64,000 nucleotides of DNA from Cercophora sp. LCS_1 (lineage: Eukaryota; Ascomycota; Sordariomycetes; Sordariales; Lasiosphaeriaceae), in contig JAPZLL010000001.1 in NCBI GenBank assembly GCA_036250225.1, positions 1,488,001 to 1,552,000 of the forward strand, in the 5' to 3' direction. A model generated the notes under the pieces. The model was not told the origin of the DNA and did no database searches. It saw only the letters and a list, made by a program, of their open reading frames with translations. Below are positions 34,482-45,837 of this stretch, piece by piece (position 1 is the stretch's first letter; every line of letters begins with the position of its first letter). The translations under genes were made by a program, and so were the position numbers.

Positions 34482-35474
34482 TCGGGATTTCTACAATGGT
34501 TCTGTTAGAATGCCGTGCCACGTGGAAATCATCCATACATACGTACCCGGTGCGGTCTCTTCCTGCGGAGGGTTGTCTCCAGGGGTGCTACCACGTGGAG
34601 AGATGGCGTGTCTGTGCCGTTGCGGACGAGGAAGGTGTTGGCAAAGATGGACCCCATTCTCTTTCTCTTTTCAGTTTCTCCCCCCCCAAAAAAACAACAG
34701 CCAATGAACTTGAGTTATTGAAGATCTCGACGAAGACAAACTCAACTCAGAAAACGAGCAACCCATCAAACCAGAATCTGTCCTGGATTATATAACTCGT
34801 CGCTTTCCACAAAAAGACCGAGAAACACCGGGGTATATAAGAACGATCCGCCAAGCCCGCGACAGTCAGTACGTCCTCACGAAACCGCACAAAAGGCGAA
34901 GTTCAGGTACCTACACAATCATCAACACCCAGGTCAAGAACAAGAAGCCAACCGCACTTTCGCATTCCCAATGCGGAACGCGAGACCCAAAGCTTGGCAC
35001 CTCAGGATCGCCGTGATTGGCGGCGGCGACTGAGAACGTTTCGTTTCGACAATTCGATTATTCAGCAAAGCACAGCACAGCACAGTTGGGCAAAAGGGAA
35101 ATGTAGCTTATGCAAGCATCCGTCGAGAGACAAAATCTCCGCGGAACAGTGGACAATTGATGGCGCTGCTACAACCACGGACTGCAAATACATCCCGAGG
35201 AGATAAGCTCTTCGAGAGGTGAGTTGCACAGTCATCAACCCATCTATTGTTGCAAATAAACCAAGATGAAACCACGAAAAACAAATTGAAAGCATGACGG
35301 GGTTGTTCCGAAAGCGCCGGTTTCCTAAAAGCCAGGTATCATCCCCCCACCCCCATATATCTATGCCAGGTATCTAGATAGTGAGTAATACCGACCCCAT
35401 TCAACCCTACTTGTATCCAAGACATGAAATGAAATTACCATGACAGACACCAAAAAGAGATGAAAGAGACCAAA
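34482..35474. other. Intergenic, upstream of the second Zn2Cys6 gene
   Basis: 993-bp spacer holding the promoter of the Zn2Cys6 gene (-) and the 3' flank of the transporter gene (-). It is A/C-rich with T/A-rich boxes near 34788-34797 and 34832-34838. No gene is supported. Confidence 0.45.
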
Positions 35475-37480
35475 TCACACCCTCTTCTCAACGTCCTCCT
35501 CCTTCTCCTCCTCCCCATTACTACTCGCCGCAACCGTCCTCTCATCATCACTCACAATCCCCGACATAGCCGGCGTGGGCATCTGGGCATGCACCATCTC
35601 CACACTCCTCTTCCGTTCCCTCTCCATGGTATCCCGCCTACTCCTCGCCCGTTCCATCGTCGTCCTAGTCGCAATCCGCACCATGGCCTCATCGGCCGCC
35701 TGCTCCTCATTCACAACAGTCCCTTGCTTTCCGCCCTGTCTCATCTGCTCCATGATAGCCGCCGCCTCAGCCGCATACTTGCACTTCATCCTGATCCTGC
35801 CACCGTACTTGTAGAACAGCAGCGGGGCAGGCACACACGCGAGCGCCAAAAACGCAGGGATGGTACTCGCCCAGTGGATGCCCAGGTCCTTGTACATGTA
35901 AGTTGTGAAAAGGGGGAAGGCGGCTCCGAATAGGGAGCGCAACACGCTGTTTGCTGCAAGCACAGAAGCCGCAAAGACGGTATATGAATCGATGAGGTAG
36001 GTGAGTAAGGCAAGGAAGACGAGAACCAAGCCGGCGGCGAAAAAGCCCGAGGCGATGATGGGCACGATCCAGTGGATCTCGTTTCCGTTTGTCCATGCGA
36101 ACCAGAACAGCCCAACCGGGAGTAGAACCGAACCGACGATGGCGGGTGGCAGACGAGCCTCGGGGGGTGCGTTTCCGTTGTGGGCGGCTGCGACGCGGGC
36201 ATACCTCTTGTTGTCAATCATGGCGTACATGACGCCGGCCATCATGCCGACTGCGACACCGATGAAGGCGAGACCGCCGATGCCCTGGGACCAGCCGCGG
36301 TGTTGCTGGAAGACGATGGGGAAGGCGGCGAAGAGGAGGTAGAGCGTGCCGTAGACAATAGCGATGTAGATGGAGAGGAGCAGCACGATGGGCTCGCCAA
36401 AGAGCAGGACCCACGGACGGAAGAGGGCCTTCTTGATTTGCTCCTTGCGCGCGGCCTTACGCGCTGCCGGGCTGCCGTCGCCGTGGGTGGCTGCGTCGAG
36501 TTTGGAGATGTAGACTTTGCCTGTCATCTTGGACAGCTTCTCCGCGCGCCGCCGGAGGAGGACCGGGGCGTAGGTCTCGGGCACGTAGAGGGAGCAGGTG
36601 ATCCAGAGGACACCGGTGAAGATGGCCATGAAACCCTCGACCCAGCGCCAGCCCTCGGATTCGCCGAGGAAACCACCGACGATGGGACCGATCGAGGGAC
36701 CGAGGAAGGGCGCAATGGCAAAGATGCCTGCTGCCACGCCGCGTTCTGCAAACATTTAGCGTCGGTTTGCGAGACGATTGAAGTGAGCTTACCCTCAGCG
36801 TTGAACATGTCAGCAATGACACCACCGCAGTTCGTCAGTGGTGATGAGCCAAAAGCACCAGCAAAAAAGCGGAGGATAATCAGCGTCTCGATATTCTGAG
36901 ACCCAGCTGCGCCGGCGTTGAACGCTGTGAGAGCGGCATACGTGATGAAGAAAAGCAGTTGACGGCCGTAGAATTCTGGATAAGCCGTGTCAGTCCCGTA
37001 CCTTTCTTTCCCGCGAACGAGACCGAACATACCGCTCAGGGGCGCCCAAAACAACGGCCCAACAGCGAATCCAACAACAAACAGCGAGATACCCAAAATG
37101 GCCACCGTAGTCGACACCCTGAACCCATAGATGACCTCAAAGATGCCACCCGAATACGCCGTGCTCACAAGGGCAACAGCCAGCGTAGCAAAGGCCTGCA
37201 GGATGGTAATCGTCCATTTCTTGTTCTGGGGAAACTGCAGGGCATTCCGCGGGTCCTGGCCCAAAAAGTCGACAAGATACGGATTCTGCGGTGTGCCCTC
37301 GCCGGGATACTTGTGGTTTAACACCTCGGAAGTAACACCAGCCTGGTCAAGCAAATGACTCCAGTGTCCGGTGCTGGCAGGCTTCTGAGCTTCGATATCG
37401 ACGTCGAGATTCGGCTGCTTCGTCTCGGCTACTACTGTTGACGACGAACTCGTCGGCTGCTGGAATGGGTCTGAAGCCAT
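35475..37480 (-). CDS. MFS transporter, DHA1 polyamine/multidrug type
   Basis: Proton antiporter of the major facilitator superfamily, DHA1 branch, closest in layout to fungal Tpo/Flr-type polyamine and drug exporters of the plasma membrane. Three exons, 37480-37033, 36975-36793 and 36745-35475 (introns 57 and 47 nt), give 633 aa. An N-terminal cytosolic tail of about 90 residues ends in NPYLVDFLGQDPRNALQFP, then six spans with the conserved WAPLSEFYGRQ loop and the GVIADMFNAEERGVAAGIF segment after span 4. A long charged central loop (AEKLSKMTGKVYISKLD) precedes the second six spans. The C-terminal tail is long, Arg/Glu-rich and ends EKRV, which suggests cytosolic regulation. Both introns restore conserved motifs exactly. 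Confidence 0.9.
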
Positions 37481-37868
37481 CGAGGGCTTGGCTTGGCGTG
37501 GCGTATACTCAACAAAGACAATAGTGACACAAAAAAGGAACGAACGAGTGACTGGCGGCGTGTAGAAGATGATAGAGTAGATAGTGAGTCTACCTGACTA
37601 CACAGACTAAAAAAAGAGAATGGGAAAGCTTCGGCATGGCCGTGGAGCTTGGCCTTCCCCCGCTGCCTTTTTGTTTTTCTTTCATGCCTGATGGAGACAC
37701 GGCCATGGGGGAGTGGGAGGAGGTCCCTGGACCGGTGGGCAAAAAAAGGCCCAGCCCAGGGACTTGCGCCGGTGGGTGCGGTGCGTGGTGACATGTATCC
37801 ACATACGCGTTGTGACTTGTGGAACGAGGAGACATCGGATGCCCTGCAACGATGCCTCATTTCATCTT

Positions 37869-37906
37869 GCTAGATCCCGCTAGATCCCGCTAGATCCAGC
37901 TGGATC
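37869..37906. repeat. Tandem 10-bp repeat, TAGATCCCGC type
   Basis: Three successive 10-bp units (two identical, one variant TAGATCCAGC) and a partial fourth (TGGATCA) lie about 390-430 bp upstream of the transporter start codon. Unit length equals one helical turn. Confidence 0.8.
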
Positions 37907-38091
37907 AACATGACCGCCGGGCCCGGCGGATGAGTGGTCCATTTGCAAGCGAGCGCTGTGGATGATGAGGCTCTTCGGCCGAGTCCCGAATGCAACAACC
38001 CGTCCAGTGCTTTCCGTTTCGGGATCCAGCCGAGGCTGGTCGGCCGGCTGGTTGGCAAACGATTGCTTGACAATGATAATGCCGCTTTGAG

Positions 38092-38093
<2 letters not shown>

Positions 38094-38127
<34 letters not shown>
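38094..38127. repeat. (GA)n microsatellite
   Basis: About seventeen GA dinucleotides in the non-coding region upstream of the transporter gene. Confidence 0.9.
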
Positions 38128-38131
<4 letters not shown>

Positions 38132-39032
38132 AGAAGCCTCGTATCGTTCAGGTATCTAGTACCCGCGCCAGAGCGACTCACATGCTGTGCGCAGTAGGCT
38201 CCAAGGAAAAACATAGGACGAACAGGAGATAAGGGGGTCCCACAGTTTGAGCCTTCAAGCTTTTTCTTCCATCCGTGTCACAACAGTATCATCCTTGCTA
38301 CTAGCTGAAAAGCCTCGGCTCAGGAAAGAGCGACAGACTGAACGGGTGGGGGTTGTTTTTTATCAGGGACAGAAAAAGAGGGGAAAGGAGACAATCAGCC
38401 CTGTTGTTGTCCGTTTTTTTTTTTTCCCCTATCTTGCATGTCCATTGGGATCATTCTCAACCCATTCTCAAATTTGATCAGTTCTCAAAGAATTGGAATT
38501 GGGCAGCACAGGCGAAGCAGAGTAACAGGACAACCTCATCGAAGTCCCGACACGTTGGGTCCACCGCTCTAGACAAACCGGAAGGCAGCAAGGCCGACGG
38601 CCGACATTCCATGCGTTCTGAGGTGGCGATTGACGCTATGCGAAACCGAGGACGGGGCGCGAGCAACGACCGAAAAGAATCCAATGCAACGCCAAGAAAA
38701 CGTGCATGACGTAACACGGCCGTTAGATTGCAAAGTGCCGAGGCATCTTCACGCCTTCACCAGCTTTGATGTCCCTATGACGGGGCAATCATACGTTTCC
38801 ATTGGGTGCGCCCCATGTCAACAGTAATGAGTTGTCGCTGCAAACTGCGAACCAGGACGTTGGGTCCCGATGGCACGCGGCTGGCTCGGCCGGCCTCGGG
38901 TCGGTTGTCGCCAGGAGTCGCTAAATTAACTCCGACTTGGCCAACACGGCCCGATCCGATGGCAGACAGAATGCGTTACACATCAAACGAACAACCGACA
39001 CTGAAGCTCGATTGACCGTTGATACTTGAGCC

Positions 39033-40850
39033 TCAGTCATCGAATCCATCCCACTCGTCATCGCCGGTGTTCCTTATTAGACCGGGGCCGGATTTGAGAG
39101 TTGGCATGCCCATGGCATCCCGGACGATCCTGCCCTCGGCATCTCTGACATATGGCCCCTCGTCGTTGTCTTTTCCGTCCCCGCCCGGAGGTCCGACGTG
39201 GTACTCGACGCTTTCGTCGTCGCTGTCGTCCAACTGGTCCAGATCAACGGCCTTCTTTCCGGTCGCCTTGAGTGTTGGGATGCCCATCTCGTCCCGAATG
39301 ATTCTGCCGTCAGCATCCCTAACAAACGGGCCCTCATCATCGTCCGCTTCCTCCATATCCCTGACAAAACCTGCCACAAAGAACCCCATGACTCCTCTCC
39401 CATCATCGCGATATGTCCTGATGCACCCCTCGGCAACATCAACATTTCCATCGCAAGCATCCACGTCCCCTCGTACAGGCCACTCCTGCATCCCCCGCAC
39501 CTGTCCCTCCCTCTTGAGTATCCTCCACCCCCGTTCCCTCGCGACATCCGACGCCAAAGCCTTGAGCACAACATGCTCATTCTCCCCAGCGTAAATCGAG
39601 CACGTAGAATACGTAACCCTTCTTGCGGCCGGAAAGGTAAAAGCATGCAGAATCACGCTCAACTGAAACGCCGCAAGCGCCTCAATCCGGTCCTTCAAAT
39701 CCTTTTCCGAGCCCACAACCGTCGTCTCTCCGTCATCATCCACCAGAACAACCGGTTCCCTTCCACCGGCATCCCCATCCCTCTTTCTCTTCTTTCCCTT
39801 CCCCTCCGTCTTTTTCCCTCCGTCCGTCTTTTTGTTTCCTCCATCCTCAACCCCCTCAGGCAGACACAGCTCCGGCAGATCCTCCCTCCCCACAATCCCA
39901 CTCCCCGAACAACTCGGATCCAACAGCAACCCGCCCACATTTGGATATTCTTCGCCCCGTGTCTTGAGAAAATCCCCCCCCTTAACCACCACACTCCCCG
40001 CCCCGGCCTTCTTCACCATCTTCTCCAGCACCCCCTTTCTCCTCTCATCCTTTTCAAAAGCCCAAACCCTTCCTCCGTCCTTCACCCCTCTCCCCCCCAA
40101 AATCGCCGCCAAATGCGTCGTCTTATTCCCCGGCGCAGCCGTAGCATCCACCACCTCCCCCATTTCCCCCCTGGGATCGAGCAACACAGCAGGAAAACAA
40201 CTCGCCTTATCCTGCAAAATCACCCTCCCTTCCCTATAACTCTCACTCCTCGTTACATCACTCCCCGGCGGCAATGCCACCAATCCCTCGACGTTCCCAT
40301 CCAGACACAATTTCCTCTCGCCCCGTTTCGCATTCATAACCTCCCCGACCGAAGCGACAACCTCCCACCCCTTCCACAACGTCTCCAATTCCCCGTCAAC
40401 GCTGCTTTTCAGCGTGTTGACTCTCACCCACCGCGGGTGTGTCGAGGCGTGCTCCCCCTCCACCATCTCGCGCAGCGCATCAAGCGTGGCACACTTACGA
40501 CGAAGCCGTGACCTCGTCAATTCAGATGTTAAACGCGCGCGGTGGCGTTCCACCGAGAGACGCAAACCGTGAGAGGCGGGTAGGGCAATGCCCTTTTTGG
40601 AGAGGAGGAGGTCGTGCACGAGGAGCAAGGACAAGATGGGGGTGAGCTTACGCTCAAGAGACAAGAGACGGGAGGCGTCGATGATTTCGGCGAGGATGGG
40701 GGACCATTTTGCTGATTCGAGGGCGAGCGCGTAGATTTGTGCTGGGGGGGATTTGAGAGATGTTGAGGAGGAAAAAACGCGGGATTTGAGGGAGCCGCCG
40801 TGGGTTTTGGGGGCGGATAGGAGGGAGGCTGTTTCGTGGTAGAGGGACAT
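39033..40850 (-). CDS. RCM1: Rcm1 / NSUN5 25S rRNA m5C methyltransferase
   Basis: NOP2/Sun-family RNA methyltransferase; yeast Rcm1 and animal NSUN5 methylate one conserved cytosine in helix 70 of large-subunit rRNA during nucleolar ribosome assembly. Single exon, 605 aa, starting at MSLYHETASLLS (40850); the open frame upstream is Thr/Lys simple sequence and is taken as leader. Motifs: HPRWVRVNTLK at 138-148, AdoMet motif DATAAPGNKTTH at 235-246, the DPSCSGSG motif with C314, and VTYSTCSIYAGENE with the second catalytic cysteine C417. A basic insertion (KGKKRKR) at about 351-357 may be a nuclear signal. The C-terminal extension beyond about 500 carries a duplicated 23-residue module at 506-528 and 564-586 and ends in an acidic tail. 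Confidence 0.92.
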   Translation of the reverse strand: MSLYHETASLLSAPKTHGGSLKSRVFSSSTSLKSPPAQIYALALESAKWSPILAEIIDASRLLSLERKLTPILSLLLVHDLLLSKKGIALPASHGLRLSVERHRARLTSELTRSRLRRKCATLDALREMVEGEHASTHPRWVRVNTLKSSVDGELETLWKGWEVVASVGEVMNAKRGERKLCLDGNVEGLVALPPGSDVTRSESYREGRVILQDKASCFPAVLLDPRGEMGEVVDATAAPGNKTTHLAAILGGRGVKDGGRVWAFEKDERRKGVLEKMVKKAGAGSVVVKGGDFLKTRGEEYPNVGGLLLDPSCSGSGIVGREDLPELCLPEGVEDGGNKKTDGGKKTEGKGKKRKRDGDAGGREPVVLVDDDGETTVVGSEKDLKDRIEALAAFQLSVILHAFTFPAARRVTYSTCSIYAGENEHVVLKALASDVARERGWRILKREGQVRGMQEWPVRGDVDACDGNVDVAEGCIRTYRDDGRGVMGFFVAGFVRDMEEADDDEGPFVRDADGRIIRDEMGIPTLKATGKKAVDLDQLDDSDDESVEYHVGPPGGDGKDNDEGPYVRDAEGRIVRDAMGMPTLKSGPGLIRNTGDDEWDGFDD

Positions 40851-41470
40851 TTTTTTCCTTGGTGTTGTTGTAAGAGTGAGGGAGAGAGTGAAAAGGCGTG
40901 TTGAATTTTGGGTGAGTGAGCGGGGCTGGTTTTTTGTACGGCGAGGGTCAAAGCTTTTTTTTTTTGGAGGTTGACGGAATTCAATGAGCGAGTGCAATGG
41001 GAAGGAACACTTTCAGCAACACAAATTCGTATTGACGACCCAATTCAATGGCTAATGCAGATCCAATGTCCGGTGCCTATATATCAGTTTCCCTTAACTC
41101 TATCGACCCCTGAATGCCTTCCGCCAGACACGGCGCGGAAGGAATCACCCAACCCGCCAGAAGATAAATAATCATACATGTATATGCGGACGAATAGAAT
41201 GCGTTGTTTCTACAACACAGACTCCCAGCAGGGGAGGGGTAAGTGATGCAAACAAGAAAATGTGGTTCGTAGTCTTCGTAACTCGCACAGCCGACGCCTG
41301 TTTTGTGTCCTCCAAAGGACAGGTATCCCTCGCGACACCCCTTCCAATCCGTCTAACAGCTCCCGGTAAACTCAATCCCTTAGTAAATACAGCCTGGGTG
41401 TGGCCACCCCTTGCACCCGGCGCCATCCCGTGAAATGAACCCATATGGTGGCAAGCCTATACACGTCCAC
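40851..41470. other. Intergenic, RCM1 5' and DUF1996 3'
   Basis: 620-bp spacer between two minus-strand genes, holding the RCM1 promoter and the 3' flank of the DUF1996 gene. A T-run is present at about 40955-40964. No gene is seen. Confidence 0.5.
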
Positions 41471-43351
41471 CTAGTGGCTGTGCCCGAGGGCACGACGGTG
41501 ATGCATGTAGTGGTCGTGGACGTGGCGCTTGGCAACTGTCTTGGGCTCTTTTCCGTTCTTGGTGTACAGAGTAAGAGCCCAGCTGCCGCCGCAAGTCTCG
41601 TTGTCGGCTCCCTCGCATGACATCTTGCACTCAGACTCGGGGATCTTTTCAATCGAGGTCAAGCCATTGCCGCAGTAGCACTGGCCGCCATACTCGGTTC
41701 CTGCAACTGGCCATCCCTCGGAAGCGCAGTAGTTGACGCAGTTGGTGTTGCTGATCTTTCCAAGGTTTGGTCGGATCTTTCCGGCAAGAACGCGATCGCT
41801 GGCATCACGGAAGCAACCGACATACTTGAAGGCGCCAATGTTGCCAGCAGGGCCAGATTCGCTGGACGACTTGGTGGGAGCGGGCCCATCAGCGTAGACA
41901 GTCTTAGTCTCCCAAACAGTGACGGTATCGATGACTGTGCTGGTCCTGCCGCCCGAGCCCGAGCCCGAGCCCGAGCCATAGTCGCCAGTCGGCTGCGGCG
42001 CGGGCTGCTCCTGCTTGACTGAGCTGGACGCATCCACTACAGCAGACGAGGACGAAGCCGCGGAAGAGGAAACGGCCTTGATGATGGGAACAAAGGTGGT
42101 GGGAACCTGAACGGGAGGGGTATAGGCAGGAGCGTCATAGGCAGGAGCGGTATTAGCAGGAGGGTTGGCTGCTGGGGCGCTGCTGGCAACAGGCTCTTGG
42201 GGAGCGGGTTCGACAGGAGCCGGGCTGGTGCTGCCACCGCCACTGCCACCGCCATACTTCCAGCCAGTAATGGGGTTGTTGCCGGGAAGGGCGTTCAAAG
42301 GACCGTCAACGTCCTCTTGGACCGGGCAGGTAGCTTTGCAGCCGCCGCTCTCGCTGTTGACACCGCCAATCAAACCAGGGCACTGATGAAGACCAGCATG
42401 GCCAGCGTCGCAGTTGTCGACGATCTGCTGCAGAGCCTTCTCGTCCCAACCAGAAATGAAGTCGCCGTGAGCCGAGAAACCAGTAGCGTCGCCGTTGGCA
42501 AACACAAAGGGGCTCTCCTTGCCGGCCAACTGCGAGAAGCGACCAGCAAAGCTGTGGGTGTCCCAGTATGTCTCGAAGAAAATGTGAGGCACATGGACCC
42601 AGCCCTTGGGGCAGTCGAGCTTTCCGCCGCCAACATCAGTGGGGAATGCAGAGTTGCTGCGGAAGTTCTCCAGACCAGCTGCGGGGTTGTAGCACGAGGG
42701 GAAGTGGACATCGATACGCATAGGCGAGTAGAGACCGTCGCAGTCCTGGAAGGGGAAGCCAATACCGAGGCCCTGGTTGCTGGGCTCGCCAATGCCACCC
42801 ATTGACCCGTCAGATCCAGCCGGCCAGCTAGGGGGGGAAAAGCTCTTGCGGGGGCAGGTGATCTGGGCCGGCGAGACGGGTCCACGGTTGGGATCGAGAT
42901 TTGCGATACTGCTAGTGGTCGGAGGAGTCCTTGTCAAGGCATTGCCGCTGACAAACTTGAGGCCAAGCGGGAAGGCCTTGAGGTCGTCGTTCGTGGCATC
43001 GAAGAAGTAGTAGACGTTCATGTAGTAGAAGGGGACAGGCTCAAGCTTGCCACTCGAGGGGTCCTTGAAGTAGAGTCTTGGGAACCAGTAGGCGCTCATG
43101 TCCGCCTTGGGGAGGGCAGTTGTGCACTGGGACTTCCGGAGGTCCTCGCCGGTTGTCTCGAAGTTGATATTGTTGGCTCCCATGAAGGTGTGGACGTGAG
43201 CGGAAGCGCCACCGGGCTGGACGATGGGGTCCATGCGGCAGTTCATGAGCGGGCCTCCTCCGGCATGGCGCAAGACGGCGAATCTGCGCTTGGGGTTCGC
43301 AGCAGCAGCAGCAGTGGCGACAAAAGTCGCCAGAATGGTAGAGAAGAGCAT
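41471..43351 (-). CDS. Secreted DUF1996 protein with C-terminal WSC domain
   Basis: Single-exon, 626-aa extracellular or wall-associated protein. A signal peptide is visible (MLFSTILATFVATAAAAA). The DUF1996 domain covers about residues 35-290, with conserved HVHTFMGANN, DCDGLYSPMRIDVHFPSCY and HIFFETYWDTHSF segments rich in His, Trp and Tyr. A Ser/Pro/Ala/Gly-rich linker of about 170 residues, probably O-glycosylated, follows. The WSC domain is at 506-597 (YVGCFRD, YCASEGW, GGQCYCG, CEGADNETCGG), a carbohydrate-binding module. The C-terminus is a basic His-rich tail (RHVHDHYMHHRRALGHSH). No membrane anchor or GPI signal is present. The DUF1996 function is not known to me. The 3.4 kb upstream is free of confident genes. 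Confidence 0.9.
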   Translation of the reverse strand: MLFSTILATFVATAAAAANPKRRFAVLRHAGGGPLMNCRMDPIVQPGGASAHVHTFMGANNINFETTGEDLRKSQCTTALPKADMSAYWFPRLYFKDPSSGKLEPVPFYYMNVYYFFDATNDDLKAFPLGLKFVSGNALTRTPPTTSSIANLDPNRGPVSPAQITCPRKSFSPPSWPAGSDGSMGGIGEPSNQGLGIGFPFQDCDGLYSPMRIDVHFPSCYNPAAGLENFRSNSAFPTDVGGGKLDCPKGWVHVPHIFFETYWDTHSFAGRFSQLAGKESPFVFANGDATGFSAHGDFISGWDEKALQQIVDNCDAGHAGLHQCPGLIGGVNSESGGCKATCPVQEDVDGPLNALPGNNPITGWKYGGGSGGGSTSPAPVEPAPQEPVASSAPAANPPANTAPAYDAPAYTPPVQVPTTFVPIIKAVSSSAASSSSAVVDASSSVKQEQPAPQPTGDYGSGSGSGSGGRTSTVIDTVTVWETKTVYADGPAPTKSSSESGPAGNIGAFKYVGCFRDASDRVLAGKIRPNLGKISNTNCVNYCASEGWPVAGTEYGGQCYCGNGLTSIEKIPESECKMSCEGADNETCGGSWALTLYTKNGKEPKTVAKRHVHDHYMHHRRALGHSH

Positions 43352-45837
43352 GATGAGAGGTTTTGGTTGCTTCCTGTAGCTGTATGGATGAAGTCGGCCC
43401 TCAACGACTTAAGCTTTTGTAAAGGGTCTCTGGGACTGATGGTGCAGGATGAGACTTTCGATTCGGGTGATATCAAGTCTGGTGCTCTGAAGGCAAGGTT
43501 TTGAGTTCTCCGGGCTCAACGAGGTGACACTGTCAAAGTAGCGGTTGGTTGTAAAAGGGAATGGAATTGTCGACACCAGGGATGTTACTGGGGGTGGACA
43601 AGAAGTGAAAGGTAGCTGAGCAGGCTCAGCTGATGTGAATGAAAGGGAATGTCGTTGCCAAAGAAGCAAAAGAGAGGACTGACAGAGATGCCAAGAAGAG
43701 AACTCGCGAAACCCGGGAGAGGTGAGGAGGGTGGGAAGGAGAAGCAACACACACAAAAGAGAGAGGGGGCTGGTTTAAGAGCAGCAGTGGGCTCACCCAG
43801 TGGTGTTGAGGTGGGCTGGCATCCTGGACGGGGCTCCGCTCCGAGCCCGTCACCATGGTCTTCCCCCTGGTGTGCTCTGGACGCACCGAGCGCGCTAGCT
43901 CGGGTTCTGGGCGGAAGCTGCAAGCTCCAGGGTGAGGACGACGACGGTGGTGGCAGTGGTCGGCCTTCTGCCAGTGCTTCCGCCAGGGTTGAGGCCCTGG
44001 CTCGGCCAGCGATGTCACCCTAGTCCCGCTGCGGCTCCGCCAACCAACGCGGCGATGGTCCATCGGAATCGAGCCCCTCTCATTCTGTGGAAACGCTGGA
44101 AGCGAACTGGAAACACCCGTCCAAAGACTGGGCGCGGTCAAGACCGTGAGGCCAGCCGGCGCGTCCACTGGCGCACGCTGGCGACCGCGTATCTGCCCAT
44201 CTCGGTACAGCTGAACAGAGAGCCTGTGACGCTTGTCGTGAGGCCCATCGGCACTCGAGCGGCCCTGCGGACGAATGCCTTGCCAGCGACGACCACAGAA
44301 AAACGCGAACGGCGGAGAGGGATCAGTGTACCTGCAGCGTGCAGCTTGCACGGCGAGCTGATTGGGCTGTTTGCCGTGTTCCTGGTCTCGGGTGTGGATC
44401 GCTGACTGGTTCGGGAGCGGAGGGGTTTTTCGTCTCTTCGTTTTTCTCTCGAGTCTGTGCGGGAGTGGACGCCCGAACGCAGCAGGCTGCCAATCCGCGA
44501 TTGTGGCGCCGAGCAGAGGCGCCGACAAAGGTCGCTGGAAAGGGGGGACAGCCGCCCCTATTCTCGCCCCGCACCTGGCTGCCTGCCACCACCCGCTGAG
44601 CTGAACAGCCATCACCGTTGACGGGTTCAAGCTTATCCTTTCAATCATGTGTGCAAAAATGCAGTTTTGACGATGCTAGTATATCCTCCGTCAATTGAGG
44701 CTCCAGATGCGTCGATTAATCTAAAGTGGGGGCCTGCTTTTTCCCGGTTTTCTTTTCGTCTGCTCCATGTTGCATGTCGGCTGTCAATCTTTTTCTGGAG
44801 CGGGCTGCGATGTTTCAAACAATCTTCTTTTGAATTGCTCTGGGCACTTGTTGTTGTCGCATGCAACCAGGGCAGCTCAAAATTGAGGGTCCAATCCAGG
44901 CAGCTGCTACCTTGATGTTTCGTTTCTTGAAGCCCTCGAGTCCTGAGTGAAATTGGACAGAGGAACTTTCCACCACCCCCAGTGCTGTCCCGACATCTGT
45001 CACCAAGGATTTCGAGGATCGCCGTCCAGGAGCAACGAGCGGGTGTGATGGGTCCGCAAATCGGCACTCGGACCAGGGCAAGGGCAGCCGATGGCTGGGC
45101 CAGTGACCAACCGTCACCGATATCTGAAACGCGCCAAGAAGGGGGGAGCTGATGTCGAGCCCGGTCCAGGGTCAAGCCACAGTTCTCATGGCTTTCCCGC
45201 CTTGAACAACCTGGAAGCTGAGTTCGGAATGCATTCCGGGAGCCAACAGCCCGCAACCTGTGCTGCTGCTCAACCATCACCGTTCGCACCGCATCCACAT
45301 GCACAAGCGATGCGTGGCATTTGTAGCTAATTTTGATATCTGGATCCCGACGTCATCCCATCACGATCCCACCCGAATTCCACAACATTACAACACCTAC
45401 CGTCATGTTCTTTTTGCGGGGTTCCATCGCGCACTGCAAAGTCAGCGGCAACCACCTGCCGCGCGGTTCGCAAACATTCCACTCCAAGAACTAAACCCAG
45501 TCCAGGGGACGACGTCAGCAAGTCAGAGCCACTCACGACCTCAGCCGTCCCGTTCTACCCCTCACATCAACACTACCCGAACATGTCCCATTCCCATCGA
45601 GAAACCTCGCACCGAGGTGCCTAGTAGAGCGTTTATTTTGTGACGGGGGAGACTTGACAGACTTGCCAGGGTCGATGTTCGTCCTCGAACAGCCAGCAAA
45701 GCCAAGAGGAACACCAGCCGATGACGCGGCTGACCATGTTTCGGGCGTCAAAAGTAATAATAACTCGCATCGTCTGTAAACCTGTGCAACCTCCGCTCCC
45801 AAACCATTGGGTCTGCCACCCGAGCCCCCTCAACAGA

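Larger units (their letters stand above)
37481..39032. other. Intergenic, upstream of the transporter
   Basis: 1.55-kb spacer containing the transporter promoter and the 3' flank of the rRNA methyltransferase gene. It holds a 10-bp tandem repeat at 37869-37906 and a (GA)n tract at 38094-38127. No protein or RNA gene is visible. Confidence 0.5.
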
